Source of the DNA: Chlorocebus sabaeus
Lineage: Eukaryota; Chordata; Mammalia; Primates; Cercopithecidae
NCBI RefSeq assembly: GCF_047675955.1
Contig: NC_132912.1
Location: 21,860,500-21,924,499 of the forward strand
Length of the DNA stretch: 64,000 bases
Direction of reading: 5' to 3'
The position numbers and the translations under genes are program-made. The notes beneath the pieces were generated by a model. It was given only the letters and a program-made list of their open reading frames with translations. It did not search any database and had not been told where the DNA came from. Positions 45,675-57,752 of this stretch are shown here, piece by piece (position 1 is the first letter of the stretch; every line of letters begins with the position of its first letter).

Positions 45675-46087
45675 TGCCAGGCCTCTGAGTCCAAGCTAAG
45701 CCATCATAGCCCTTGTGACCTGCACGTATACATCCAGATGTCCTGAAGCAACTGAAGATCCACAAAAGAAGTGAAAATAGCCTTAACTGATGACATTCCA
45801 CCACTGTAATTTGTTTCAATGTACTTTGTAATCTCCCCCACCTTTAAGAAGGTTCTTTGTAATTCTCCGCATCCTTGAGAATGTACTTTGTGAGATCCAC
45901 CCCCTGCCCGCAAAACATTGCTCCTAACTCCACCGCCAATCCCAAAACCTATAAGAACTAATGATAATCTACCACCCTTTGCTGACTTCTTTTTCGGACT
46001 CAGCCTGCCTGCACCCAGGTGAAATAAACAGCCATATTGCTCACACAAAGCCTGTTTGGAGGTCTCTTCACACGGACGCATGAGACA
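45675..46087 (+). repeat. Solo LTR of HERV-H type (LTR7 family)
   Basis: Starts TGCCAGGCCTCTGAG and contains CTTAACTGATGACATTCCACC, a TATA-like CCTATAAGAAC, TTTTTCGGACTCAGCC and GGTGAAATAAACAGCC (polyadenylation signal), ending CACACGGACGCATGAGACA. CTTGG lies on both sides (45,670-45,674 and 46,088-46,092), a 5-bp duplication. The LTR7 subfamily is not fixed. It lies in the intron, opposite to the gene. Confidence 0.82.
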
Positions 46088-46090
46088 CTT

Positions 46091-46385
46091 GGCTGGGCGT
46101 GGTGGCTCACATCTGTAATCCCAGCACTTTGGGAGGCCGAGGTGGGTAGATTATCTCAGGTCAGGAGTTCGAGACCAGCCTGACCCACAAGGTGAAATCC
46201 TGTCTCTACTAAAAATGCAAAAATTAGCCAGGCGTGGTGGTGTGCACCTGTAATCCCAGCTACTTGGGAGGCTGAGGCACGAGAATCGCTTGAACCCAGG
46301 AGGGGGAGGTTGCAGTGAGCCAAGACGGTACCATTGCATTCCAGCCTGGGCAACAGAGTGAGACTCCAAAAAATAAATAAAAAAT
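46091..46385 (+). mobile_element. Alu abutting the LTR7-type LTR
   Basis: Its head begins within the last bases of the LTR target duplication. The tail is followed by TTAAATCTCAAAAAA twice (46,384-46,440). Confidence 0.94.
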
Positions 46386-47462
46386 TAAATCTCAAAAAAG
46401 TAAATAAAATATTATTTTTTATTAAATCTCAAAAAAATAAAAAATTACTTGATTGAGCTATTAAAGCAGCCATGTAATAATGATATGATAAGCAATAATG
46501 AACATTCTTAAAACAAATAAATAAAAAGTTTCAGCAAAAACAAATAGAAGACATACAGAAGAACCAAATGGAAATGTCAGAGCTGATGTGTAGTACACTA
46601 ACTGAAGTTAAAAACTTAATGGATGGGCTCAACAGCAGAATGAAGCAAACAGGGAAAAGAATCAGTGAATTTGAGGATAGAAAAACATTTTAAATTGCCC
46701 AATCTGAAAAACAAAGTAGACAAAACAAAACAAAACAAACAAACAAACAAAAAACTAAAAACACAGCCCTGGAAAGTTTTGGGACTCTGAACAGCAACTT
46801 AAAAGCAGCAACAGAGAAACAAGACCTTATCTGTAGTAGAAATAGCGTATTTCTCACCCCAAACCATGGAGGCCAGAAGGAAGTGGCACAGCATTTTTCA
46901 AATGTTGAAAGAAAATAACTGCTATACCTGAAATCGATATCCTGTAACAATATCTTACCGAAATGAAGGGGAAGCCAAGACATCCTGAGATGAAGGAAAA
47001 CTAAAAGAATTCATCACCAGTGGACCTATCCTGCAATAATGGCTAAAGGAAGCTCTATAAATGGAAAATAAATCATAAAAGAAAATATATTGGACAACCA
47101 GGAAAGAAGAAAGGACAAAAGAATAAAAACATGAGTAAACACAATAGACTTTCCTCCTGCTCTTGAGTTTTCTAATTATGTATGACGGTTAAATCAAAAT
47201 TATAACCTTCAGTGTTATAGAGAAAATACTAAAGACAATGATACTATAAACAAGGAAGGTAAAGGGATTTAAGGGGAGGTAAGGTTTTTGTCAAAAATAG
47301 CAAAAATCTGACACCAGTAGACTGTGATATGTTATGTATATATAACATTATACTTATTATACCCACTAAAAAGTGATACAAAGAAATATAGTTAAAAAAA
47401 ACCCATAAATAAATTAAAGTGGCATTCTAAAAAATGTTGAGCCACAGGAAGGCAGAAAGAAA

Positions 47463-47865
47463 ACAGAGAAATGATAATGAGAAAGAAAAAATAGAAAACA
47501 AAAAATATAATAGCAGACTTAAGCCCTAACATCAATTACTATATGAAATGTAAATGGTTTAAATACACAAATAATCTATTTAACCCACACACACATACAC
47601 ACACAGTCTTTTGTCTTTTTTACATATATATGCTATTTATAACAGAGAAATGCTATCTGTAATAGAGAAAACAGAGAAATGATAATGAGAGAGAAAAAAT
47701 AGAAAATAAAAAATAAAATGGCAGACTTAAGCCCTAAGAGACCAATCACTATATTAAATGTAAACAGTGCAAATACACAAACTGTCTATTTAATACACAC
47801 ACACAAACATATACACATATGGTTTTTCATCTTTTTTACATATATATGCTATCTATAGCAAACTC
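47463..47865 (+). repeat. Tandem duplication within L1 (period about 208 bp)
   Basis: ACAGAGAAATGATAATGAGA begins at 47,463 and again at 47,671. Both copies contain CAGACTTAAGCCCTAA, a CA-rich block and TTTTTTACATATATATGCTAT in the same order. The two copies differ at scattered positions. Confidence 0.9.
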
Positions 47866-48565
47866 ATTTCAAATATAACAATATCGGTAGGTTGAAAGTA
47901 CCACAATTGGAAAGATATACCATACAAACATTAATTGAAAGAAAGCAGAAGTAGTTATACTAGTATCAGGTAAGGTAAAGTAGACTATAAGGCAAAAACA
48001 AATTACCAGGAATGAAGAGAGACATTATATAATGATAAAAAGATCCACCAAGATGGCATAGCAATCCTAAATGTGTATGCACCAAACAACAGAGCTGCAA
48101 AACATGTGAAACAAAAACTGACAGAACTTAAGACAAATTTATAAATACAGTAAAAAATTCCAATACCCCCTCTCAATAATTAATAGCATAACTAAATATA
48201 TAAATCAGCAGTGATATACAACTCAACAATGCCATCAGCCAACTGGATCTAACTGGCATTTATAGAACACTCCAATTCACCACAGCAGAATACACATTCT
48301 TTTCAAATGTCCATGGAATATATGCCAAGATGGATCGTATCTTGGGCCATAAAACAGATCTGAACAAACTTAAAGGAATTTAACTCATACAGAGTATGCT
48401 TCCTAATGAAAAGGGAATCAAACTACCAATGTTTAATAGAAATATAACAAAAAGGGCCCTGAACATTTGGAAACTAAACAATATACTTTTAAATAATGGG
48501 TGAAAGAGGAAATCTCAAGAAAAAAAATACTGAGCTGAGTCAAATAAAAATGTATCAAAATATGT

Positions 48566-48874
48566 GGCCAAGCGCGGTGGCTCACGCCTATAATTCCAGC
48601 ACTTTGGAATGCCAAGGTGGGTGGATCACTTGAGGTCAGGAGTTCAAGACCAGCCTGGGCCAACGTGGTAAAACCTTATCTTTACTAAAAATAAAAAAAT
48701 AAGCCAGGCATGGTGGCACATGCTGTAATCCCAACTACTCAGGAGGCTGAGGTGGAAGAATTGCTTGAACCTGGGGGGCAGAGGTTGCAGTGAGCCTAGA
48801 CCGCACTACTGCACTTCAGCCTGGGCAACAGAGTGGGGTGACATTCTGCCAAAAAAAAGAAAAAAAAAGAAAAA
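48566..48874 (+). mobile_element. Alu in L1
   Basis: Plus orientation, with ATCAAAATATGTG on both sides. Confidence 0.96.
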
Positions 48875-49507
48875 TCAAAATATGTGAGACACAGTCAAAG
48901 TAGTGCTGAGAGGGAAATGTATAGCATTAAATGCCGACATTAGAAAAGAGAAAAAGTCTCAAATTAATAATCTAAACTTCCACATCAAGAAACTATAAAA
49001 AGAAGATCAAAACAATCCAAAAGCAAACAGAAGGAAAGAAGTAATCAAAACAAGAGCAGAAATCAATGAAATTGAAAACAAAAACCATAGAGAAAATCGA
49101 CTAAACAAAAAAACTGGTCCTTTGAAAAGATCAACATCTGGCAAATCTGACAAAGGAAACAGAAGACAAAAGTTACCTATATTAAAAAGGTGAAATCACT
49201 ACAGGGCATACAGACATCAAAAGGACAAAAAGCAAATATTAGGAACAACTCTAGATACATGTATTTGACAACTTAGATGAAAAAGACCAATTGCTCAAAA
49301 AACACAAACTATCTCAACTCACTCATGAAATAGATAAATGAAACATGAAATATATTTAAATAGCTCTATAACTATAAATCAAATTTAATTTATTTTAATA
49401 CTCCAAAGAAAGAAATATTCAGGCTCAGATGATCTCACCAGAGAATTCTGCCAAACATTTCAAGAATACCAGTGTTAGACATTCTCTTTCAGAAAACAGA
49501 AAAGGAA

Positions 49508-49808
49508 GGCTGGGCACGACGGCTCATGCCTGTAATCCCAATACTTAGGGAGGCCAAGGCAGGTGGATCACTTCAGGTCACGAGTTTGAGACCAGCCTGG
49601 CCAACATGGTGAAACCCCATCTCTACTAAAAATACAAAAATTAGCCAGGCATGGTTGTGGGCGCCTGTAATCCCAGCTACTTGGGAGGCTAAGGCAAGAG
49701 AATCACTTGAACCTGGGAGGCGGAGGTTGCAGTGAGCCAAGATTGCATGATTGCATTCCAGTCTGGGCAAGAAGAGCAAAGCTCTGTTTTTCAAAAGAAA
49801 AAAAAAAT
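49508..49808 (+). mobile_element. Alu in L1
   Basis: Plus orientation and full length; the tail starts at about 49,793. Confidence 0.95.
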
Positions 49809-49900
49809 AGAAGAGGAGAGAAAACTTCCTATTTCATTATATGAAGCTGGTATTACCAATAGCAAGGTCATACAAAGACAGTGCAAAAAGAGAAAGCTAA

Positions 49901-52385
49901 TGCTATGGTTTGAACATTTGTGTCCCTTCCAAAATTCATGTTGAAACAGTCTCATAGAGGTGGAGCCTTTGGAAAGTGACTATGTCATGAGGGCTCCTCC
50001 CTCATAAATAGGATTAAAGGCCTTATAAAAGAGGCTTCACACAGCATTCTGTCCCCTTTCTTCTTCTATCTCTTCTGCCATGTGAGGACACAGCATTCAT
50101 CTCCCATAGAGGATGCAGCAACAAGGTGCCATCTTGGAAACAGAGACCAGGGCCTCATCAGATACTAAACTTGCTGGTACCTTGGATCTTGGACTTCTCA
50201 GACTCCAGAACTGTAAGAATAAATTTCTTTTCATCATAAATTACCCAGTCTCAGGTATTTTGTATAGCAGCACAAAATAAACTAAAATAGAAAGTAATAC
50301 TGAGAACTGGTGGTGCTACTATAACAAATACCTGAAAATGTAGAAGTGGTTTTGAAATTGAGTAATGGGTAAAAGAAGCCAGAACAGCTTTGAAGTGCAT
50401 GCTAAAGCATTAAGCATGCTTCCAGTGAGAGCTCTGAAGAAGAGGAGAACTGCAGAGAAACCCTCAGTCATCTTAGAGATGATCTAAGTGGTTGTGATCA
50501 GAATACTGGTAGAAATATGGACAGTAAAGGCCATTCTGATAAGGCTTTAGTTGGAAATGAGGAGCAGTTTATTGGAAACTGGAAGAAGGGCCACCCTTGC
50601 TGTAAAGTGGCAATGAACTTGGCTGAATTGTGTTTTGGGTCCTATTACTTTGAGGAAGGCAGAACTTAAGAGCAATGGGCTAGGATATTTTGTGGATGAC
50701 ACCTCTATCTCTAAGTAAATTGTTCAGGATGCTTCATGGCTTCTCTTGACTACTCATAGTAAAATGCAAGAAGAGAGAAAAAAATTAAATATAAAATTTA
50801 TAATTAAAAGGAAAGCAGAAGTTAAAGATTTAAAAAATTCTCAGCCTGGTCAGGTTTTAAAGTATGCTTGAAGAAGAATGCCAACGGTGTGGCCAAGCAA
50901 ACATTTCATAAGGAGATTTAATATGAATAGAAGGAAGATAGATGCTATCCATCAAGACGATAGAAGAATGACTGCAAAGGTATTTTGGAGATTATCTGTG
51001 CTGCCCTTCTCATAGCAGGCTCAGAGCACCAGGTCCTTGAGGGCAGAACAGTTTCAAAAAAGGGGCCCAAAACACTTGTGAAACCATGGGGCTTGTTGCT
51101 CAAGATGTCTCATTTCTTTTCCATGCATTCAGACACAATGCTCCTCAGCTGCCTCAGGTACGGCTCACGCAGGCCATGGTGCATCTCAGGCCACCACTTC
51201 AGGGGGCACAAGCAGTAAACCTTGGTGACATCCATGTGGTGCTAACTCTGCAGGTGCACAGAGTGTGTGAGTTGTGGAGACATGTCTACCTAGATTTCAA
51301 TGGATGCCTCATAGAGCCTCAGCGCCCAGGTAAAGAACTGCCACAAAGGTGGGGCCGCCAGAGACAACCCCAACTAGGGCCATGCCCTGTGGAGCCATAG
51401 GAGTAGGGCCACCACTAAGACCTCAGAACTGCAGAGCCACCAGCATGCAACTCTAGCCTGGGAGAGCTTGCAGGCATGAGACTCCAGCCTGTGATAGTTG
51501 TTCCGTGGGCTGTGACCAGCAAAATTATAGTGCTGGGGTTGCCCAGAGCCTTGGGGACCCAACCTCTACTCTCGTGTATCTGCAAGAGGAAACATGAAGT
51601 CAAACTTGGTTATTCTCAGGCCTCAAAAATTAATGGTGTTTGCCATATTGGGTTTTCAACTTGGGGACTGTTGCCCCTTTATTCTTTCCCATTTCTCCCT
51701 CTTGGCATGAGAATATCAATCTTACGCCTGTCCCATCATTATAATCTGGAAGCATATAACTTGTTTGATTTCATAGGTTCACAGGTAGAGGGGAATTGGC
51801 CTCAGAATGAATTGTACCTTGAGTCTCACCCATATCTGATTTAGATTATATTTAGATAAGACTATAGACCTTAAACTTTAAAGTTGATGCTGGAATGAGT
51901 TAAGGCTTTGGGGGCTATTGGTATGTAATTAATATGTTTTGTATGTGAAAAGGATATAAATTTTGGAGGGGGGTGGTCAGGAGTGAAATGCTATGGTTTG
52001 AATGCTTGAGTCCTTCCAAAATTTATGTTGAAGCAACCTCCAATGCAATAGTATTAAGAGGAAAAGGCCATTGGGAGGTGATGAGAGACCTTCCCTCTTG
52101 AAAAAATTAAGACTCTTACAAAAGAGACTTCACACAGCATTCAGCCCCTTTTCCCCTTCTGTTCCCTGTGAGGACACGCGTTTGTGCCCTCCGGAGGATG
52201 TAGCAACAAGGTGTCATCTTGGAAGCAGACAGAAACCTTCGCCAGACACCAAACCTACTGATGCCCCGATCTTGGACTCCCCAGCATCAAGAGGAGTGAG
52301 AATTAAATTTCTGTTCATTACAAATGAGCCAGTCTCAAGCTATTTCCCAGGTATTTTGTTACAGCAGCACAAATGGACAATGATA
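49901..52385 (+). mobile_element. Complete MaLR element (MST-like): LTR, internal region, LTR
   Basis: LTRs at 49,901-50,289 and 51,989-52,385 share GCTATGGTTTGAA, AAAATT(C/T)ATGTTGAA, CTTCACACAGCATTC and GTGAGGACAC. The 1.7-kb interior matches the non-coding MaLR internal type; its open stretches (for example 51,086-51,400) are chance frames. It sits in old L1 that continues on both sides. Confidence 0.8.
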
Positions 52386-52692
52386 ATTACAGACCAATGT
52401 CTCTCATGAATATGGACGTAAAACTCTTTAACAAAATAGTAGCAAATAGAATTCAGCAATAAGAACTATACACCATGTCCACGTGGTGTTTATTCCAAGT
52501 ACGCATAGTTGGTTCAATATTCAAAATCCAATAATGTAATCTATCATATTAATATACCAAAAAAGAAATATCACATAATCACAATTATTGATGCAGGAAA
52601 AAAACACTTCACAAAATTCAATACCCCGTCATGATTTCTAAAAATGCTCAGAAAACTAGGAATAGAGGGAAACTTTATCAACTTCATGTACA
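52386..52692 (+). mobile_element. L1 ORF2 fragment resuming after the MaLR
   Basis: ATTACAGACCAATGTCTCTC and the following sequence are the L1 reverse-transcriptase region that breaks off at 49,900. Confidence 0.75.
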
Positions 52693-52693
52693 G

Positions 52694-52952
52694 CAGGGGT
52701 CCTCAAGCCCTGGGCCATGGACTGGTATAAGTCCATACCTGTTAGGAACCAGACCGCATAGCAGGAGATGAGCGGCAGGAGGGCAAGCATTACTGCCTGA
52801 GCTCTGCTTCCTGGCAGATCAGCAGCGGCATTAAATTCTCATAGGATCTAAGTTGCACACTCCTTATGAGAATCTAACTACAGTTTCATCACAAAACCAT
52901 CCCCCACTGCCACCAGGTCCATGGAAAAATTTGTCTTCCACAAAATCGGTCC
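52694..52952 (+). mobile_element. MER1-like hAT (Charlie) element, 3'-truncated
   Basis: Starts CAGGGGTCCTCAAGCCC and contains GTTAGGAACCAGACCGC and GGCATTAAATTCTCATAGG. It stops at ATCGGTCCC, short of the second inverted repeat. Nonautonomous, no frame. Confidence 0.8.
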
Positions 52953-54836
52953 CTTATATATTGAATATATATACTTATGTATTTATATACTTATATGATT
53001 TGAAATATTAAGGGAATTGTAGATTTATATTCGAGTTGTATGATTTTAAAATTTCACACTTTCATTGGTATTCAAATATCCTAGGATATTATACTGTACC
53101 TTAGGTAAAAGTACCTAGGATAAAATACTATATTCTTTAGATGTTATTTGCCTATATATAAACTGTTTTGGAACGAGGGCTCCTATTAGATTTTAGGTTT
53201 TATAGTATAAAATGGCATAAGGTACAGAGATTCTATTAGGTCATGTTTTCAGATATGCTGGAGCTAGTGATTGGTTATATGTCTTTGCATAAGTTATCTC
53301 AGAGGGTATGCTCCCATCCATGAGCACCTTATGTTACCACAGGCAAAGTGTTCTAACCTAAACTGTGGCTGCTCTTCCTCAATCTATTTTTTCTTCTTCC
53401 CTACCAACCCCCGAATCAACTACTTTCTTCATGAACCTGAGTTTTCTAGAAAATCACTCTTCCTTTAGTCTTAAGGAAGGTGACTAAATTTTCTCATCCT
53501 GCCACACTAAAAAGTCACATTCTGTCCCCCACTTTCTCACTGAGTGCTTCATCTTACAGGGTGTCCCTGAGGCACCCCTACTTCAATCCCTTTCTGGGGC
53601 ATGCAACAAGGACCACAAAACAAGAAAAACATAACTAATGTTGGGAACTATTTCTCCATATTTAAAGGAAGTACTTGGCAGCAGCGTTTTGATTAATTTT
53701 GGTTTTGTTTTAAAATCATATAAGGTACAAAGAAAGGGGTCAAAGAAATAATCAAGTTTACTTCTATAGTTTCCTTTCCTTGTCCATTCAAATTGTGACC
53801 TTTATAATTTCTTTATAAAGTAAGTCAAACATGTCTTTTTCTCATTCATGATATGGGCTGTTTTAGTACACATAATTCACTTTCATTAATTTAGAATGAA
53901 ACATATGATTAGAGAATGTGCAAAAAATCATTAACCCTCAAAAGTCTAATATTTGTAAGTATTCAACTTATTTAAACCTAAACTACAAAATTGATTAAAG
54001 GTTTATAATAAGTGCCCCAAATTTCCCAAACATATATCAATATTTTTTTTGCATAAAGACTTCTCAGAAGGATATTTATTTTTAAGAAATCACCCTTTTC
54101 ACTGCCCCCTCATATCTAAAACACCATTTTAATAAGACTATCGCACCCTACTTGAAGTAGTAGTTGTGCAGCCCTCAGAGAATACTGCACAATCTAAGCA
54201 GTAAAGCAGATGAAGGCAGATTAGCAATTAGGTCATGAAAAACAGGCAGCATAAAACAGCTATTGCTAATCTACATGAGGTGCATTTACTCAATTAAGTA
54301 GATGGAAATGTTATTATGAACTTGATATTCTGATGATGGTTTTAAAATTAAGAAGGATGGGGCAAATGAAATGCACACTGGGGGATTTGGGGCCTTTATG
54401 TATTAATTCTAAAGTATACAACGCAGAATACTGTAATGAAGTTAACAAAATTAATTAAAATATTCTTTGCATGTAACCATTAGAGACTACATTAAAAAAT
54501 ACATGACAGTCTGACATTGTTAACAGTAAATGTGACTGTTCTTTAACATTCTTAATGTTGATACCATCGCCTTTTCTAAATATACCACTGATAAAAGAAG
54601 TATGCAAGATAACAGTCTTATTATTCAGAGCATAGTATGAGGATTGTTTTTAATATGCTTTCTGGTATTCACTTATTTCACTCTGAGTTTCAATAACTGA
54701 TAAGCTAGTGATGAATTTTCAAATGTTACACATTTGTGTAAAGTGAAGACTGTTACACATTTTCACTTTCAGATATTTACATATTTTTTAGCTTGTGATT
54801 TTTACAAAATCAGACAATGACAAAATTAAAAGAGAC
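52953..54836. other. Intronic unique DNA, no repeat or gene recognised
   Basis: AT-rich and unusually free of young repeats. About 54,200-54,480 holds several ATTA/TAAT sites (ATTAGCAATTAG, GCTAATC, CTCAATTAAG, TTAATTAAAA) and looks like a candidate conserved non-coding block (see findings). Confidence 0.5.
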
Positions 54837-55129
54837 TTTTTTTTTTTGAGATGGAGTCTTGCTCTGTCACCCAGGTTGGAGCTCAGTGGCACGATCTCGA
54901 TGTACAGAAACGTCTGCCTCCCAGGTTCAAGTGATTCTCCTGCCTCAGCCTCCCGAGTAGTGGGGATTACAGGCACCCACCACCACGCCCAGCTAATTTT
55001 TGTATTTTTAGTAGAGATGGGGTTTCACCATGTTGTCCAGGCTGGTCTCGAACTCCTGACCTCCAGTGATCCACCTTTCCTGGCTTCCCAAAATGCTGGG
55101 ATTACAGGTATGAGCCACTGTGCCCAGCC
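54837..55129 (-). mobile_element. Alu (intronic, same strand as gene)
   Basis: Minus orientation and full length, with some left-monomer change (ATGTACAGAAACG). Confidence 0.95.
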
Positions 55130-55467
55130 AAGAAGAAACTATTAAATATGTTTGAGAATTATATAAAACTCTTAAGCAGAACAAAAGTCACTGAACAATT
55201 TTGGAAAAATAGTTAACTCCAAAATGAGCTTTCGTATAGTGATAAACACTTCATGTTTAACCTCTAATTTCAGAAAGGGCAGTGTATATACTTAGTCTTG
55301 TTAATATTAAAGAATTCTAACACATCTACCAAAATTACAACAATTAAGTTTTTTAACAAAAAATTACATAGAAATGATAAGCTGTGTCTATGAGAGCAAT
55401 GAAATGTAGTGTATTTATGTTGCCACTAGGTAAATTTTGGATTAATTTTATATTCTTCTCTTTTCTT
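55130..55467. other. No gene seen
   Basis: AT-rich intron sequence; nothing recognised. Confidence 0.5.
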
Positions 55468-55764
55468 TTTTCTTTTTTTTTGAGACGGAGTTTCACCCTT
55501 GTCACCCAGGCTGGAGTGCAACGGCGTGATCTCGGCTCACTGCAATCTCCACCTCCCAGGTTCAAGTGATTCTCCTGCCTCGGCCTCCCGAGTAGATGGG
55601 ATTATAGGTGTCCACCACCACACATGGCTAATTTTTGTATTTTTAGTAGAGACGGCGTTTTGCCACGCTGGCCAGGCTCGTCTCAAACTCCTGACCTCAG
55701 GTGATCTGCCTGCCTTGGCCTCCCAAAGTGCTGAGATTACAGGCGTGAGCGATGGCGCCTGGCC
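55468..55764 (-). mobile_element. Alu (intronic, same strand as gene)
   Basis: Minus orientation, with TCTTCTCTTTTCTT as target duplication on both sides. Confidence 0.96.
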
Positions 55765-56080
55765 GATAGTCTTCTCTTTTCTTACAAATGTAATTTTTCT
55801 TCTCCTTGTGATTAGTCTGAAAAGGCTTAGAAATTGTTATGTACCAATTTTTCCTAAAATAACAATTACATAAAAATGACAGAGTTTCACTTGCATACTC
55901 CTACTTCCTAACACACATGTCAATCTTGGTATGTAATAATCCTCTATCATTCTAACTCCTTCTTAACAGAAGTCTACTTTAAACAATTATATAGTTGATG
56001 TGAATATTATTTTGTATTTGTAAGTATTGAAACTTTTTTAATTAAATAATGTGCTTCTCGAAATGGTGTTTTATACGGCT
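55765..56080. other. No gene seen
   Basis: AT-rich intron sequence without a recognised repeat. Confidence 0.5.
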
Positions 56081-56084
56081 AGGT

Positions 56085-56400
56085 GCTCAGTGGATGCTCA
56101 TTAATATTTGGCATTACATGAATTCATACATCCATCCATTTACCGAACATTTATTATGTGCCAGGACCCTGTTTGATGTTGCAGACACAAAGATGAACGG
56201 TCTCTGTTCTAAAGCTGTCCAGACACCTGAAGGATTGTGACAGACTGAAAAATGACCCCCTAAAATGACCACACCCAAATCCCTAGAACCTGGGACATAA
56301 CAGTGAACAAAACAGATAAAGACCTTATCCTTACGGAGCTTACATTCTACTGGGGGTGGGGGGTGGGGTGGAAATCAGATGGTAAACAAAACTAACATAT
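56085..56400 (+). repeat. LINE-2 3' end, interrupted
   Basis: CATTTATTATGTGCCAGGACCC and ACACAAAGATGAACGG, then after a short foreign piece (about 56,237-56,300) GACCTTATCCTTACGGAGCTTACATTC. All are typical of the L2 3' region. A G-rich run (GGGGGTGGGGGGTGGGGTGG) follows at 56,352. Confidence 0.7.
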
Positions 56401-57064
56401 AAATTAAAGTAGTATTAAGTGCTTGGAATAAAAATAAAGAAATGCAAAGAGACAGAGCATATATGCGTGGGAGCCAAGATGCAGAGAAGGCAAAAATAGA
56501 CAAAAGGACTGGAGCTGAGAAAACACCTTTTTAAATAATATATTCAACTTTTCCTAAAATCAGCAAGAACTGTCTTTGTGTTCAATGGAAGATTTCTTTT
56601 CAACATACTGATAATTTATACAAAGTTGTTCACACTATATAACAATACTGCAAATGAAACAAAACCTTTCAAAACAAAAATCATTGGTATTTTCAGGTTT
56701 CCTAACTACAACTGTTACACAGCAAGTTGGGTGATTAACTGGTTAAACTAGCACTAAATATCAATTGTAATTACAATACTGAAGTATTTTAGGGCTTTGC
56801 AGACTTTGGATGCCCCTAGATTTGAGGAGTTACATGACTCAAGCTGATTTTATCCTTCCTTCTGATACCAAACTTTGGGTGGTAAAGTAATGCTATAATG
56901 TAGTATGTTCCATGTCAAACACATTAAGTACAAGTGCCTCCACTAGGGAGTGGGAAAAAAAAAAAAAAAGAAAACCAGAAAATTTAATTACTGCTGAATT
57001 TAAAAGATAATTCACATTTAAATCATTAATTTTATATGATATTGTTAAAATACTAATGTTTAAA
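56401..57064. other. Intron sequence next to the 57-kb exon
   Basis: Unique, AT-rich, no repeat recognised. It includes a 16-base A-run at about 56,953. Confidence 0.5.
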
Positions 57065-57070
57065 ACTCAC

Positions 57071-57161
57071 TTTGAAGTGTTTCAAGTTCAGTTCTAGTCA
57101 GTGCATCTTCCTTTTCCTTCAATCTTGTTTCTTTATATTTAGCATAAAACTGCCCAGCATC
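57071..57161 (-). CDS. Coding exon (upstream of the pair) of an unrecognised host gene
   Basis: Read on the minus strand, a run of thirteen T followed by AAG (AG at 57,162-57,163) forms a strong acceptor. The 91-bp exon ends at a GTGAGT donor (57,065-57,070). It gives 30 open codons plus one base, beginning DAGQFYAKYK and ending ELETLQ, rich in Lys and Glu as in coiled-coil proteins. The spare base combines with the first two bases of the 37,110-37,267 exon to make a Lys codon, so the two exons join in frame. The exon lies in unique sequence, with an Alu 285 bp on its upstream side. The gene is not recognised; a cilium or centrosome coiled-coil protein would be a guess only. The exon call is strong; function is unknown. 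Confidence 0.8.
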
Positions 57162-57446
57162 CTTAAAAAAAAAAAAAGCATACATAAATTAGCATAAAAA
57201 TCAGTGTGCTTCAATAATATTTTCCATATAACTTAATTTTAAAGCATTATATTCATTTTATAAGTAGCCTTTCTTTTTGTTTTCAGATTTTATGATGAGT
57301 AGAAATTAAACATTTGTCTATGATTTTTCTCTCCTGGAGAGCCAGTTACGATGAGAAATTCTGAGTATAATTTTAAACTATTTTTTCTCTCAGATACGGA
57401 AAGGAGGTATCCTCTTCCTGTTTTCTTCCATTGTATGCTATTTTCT

Positions 57447-57752
57447 TTCTTTCTTTCTTTCTTTTTTTGAGATGGAGTCTCGCTCTGTCTCCTAGGCTGG
57501 AGTGTGGTGGCGCGATCTTGGCTCACTGAAAGCTCCACCTCCCAGGTTCATGCCATTCTCCTGCTTCAACCTCCTGAGTAGCTGGGACTACAGGCGCCCA
57601 CCACCATGACCGACTAATTTTTTTAAAAAATATTTTTAGTAGAAACGGGGTTTCATCGTGTTAGCAAGGATGGTCTTGATCTCTTGACCTTGTGATCCTG
57701 CCTCGGCTTCTCAAAGTGTTGGGATTACAGGCGTGAGCCACTGCACCCGGCC
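57447..57752 (-). mobile_element. Alu with (TTTC)n edge
   Basis: Minus orientation; the left edge is a TTTC repeat. GCTATTTTC borders both ends. Confidence 0.95.

Larger units (their letters stand above)
44300..49500 (+). mobile_element. Old L1 (L1M-like), 5' UTR to ORF2
   Basis: 5' UTR-like sequence from about 44,300 with an LTR and Alus in it, an ORF1 relic at about 46,560-46,690, then ORF2 sequence. It resumes at 49,809-49,900 and 52,386-52,692 after an Alu and a whole MaLR. Confidence 0.7.
37268..57070 (-). other. Large intron between the two minus-strand exons (19.8 kb)
   Basis: Bounded by the GTGAGT donor at 57,065-57,070 and the TTTTTTAG acceptor at 37,268-37,275. It is a phase-1 intron. 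It contains two L1 blocks, two MaLR insertions, an LTR7-type solo LTR, seven Alus (five plus, two minus) and two small DNA transposons. I saw no further exon inside it, but a small alternative exon cannot be excluded by eye. Confidence 0.7.

Noticed and set aside
51086..51844. Open frames of 104 and 122 codons
   Set aside because: They lie in the internal region and 3' flank of a MaLR element, which is non-coding.
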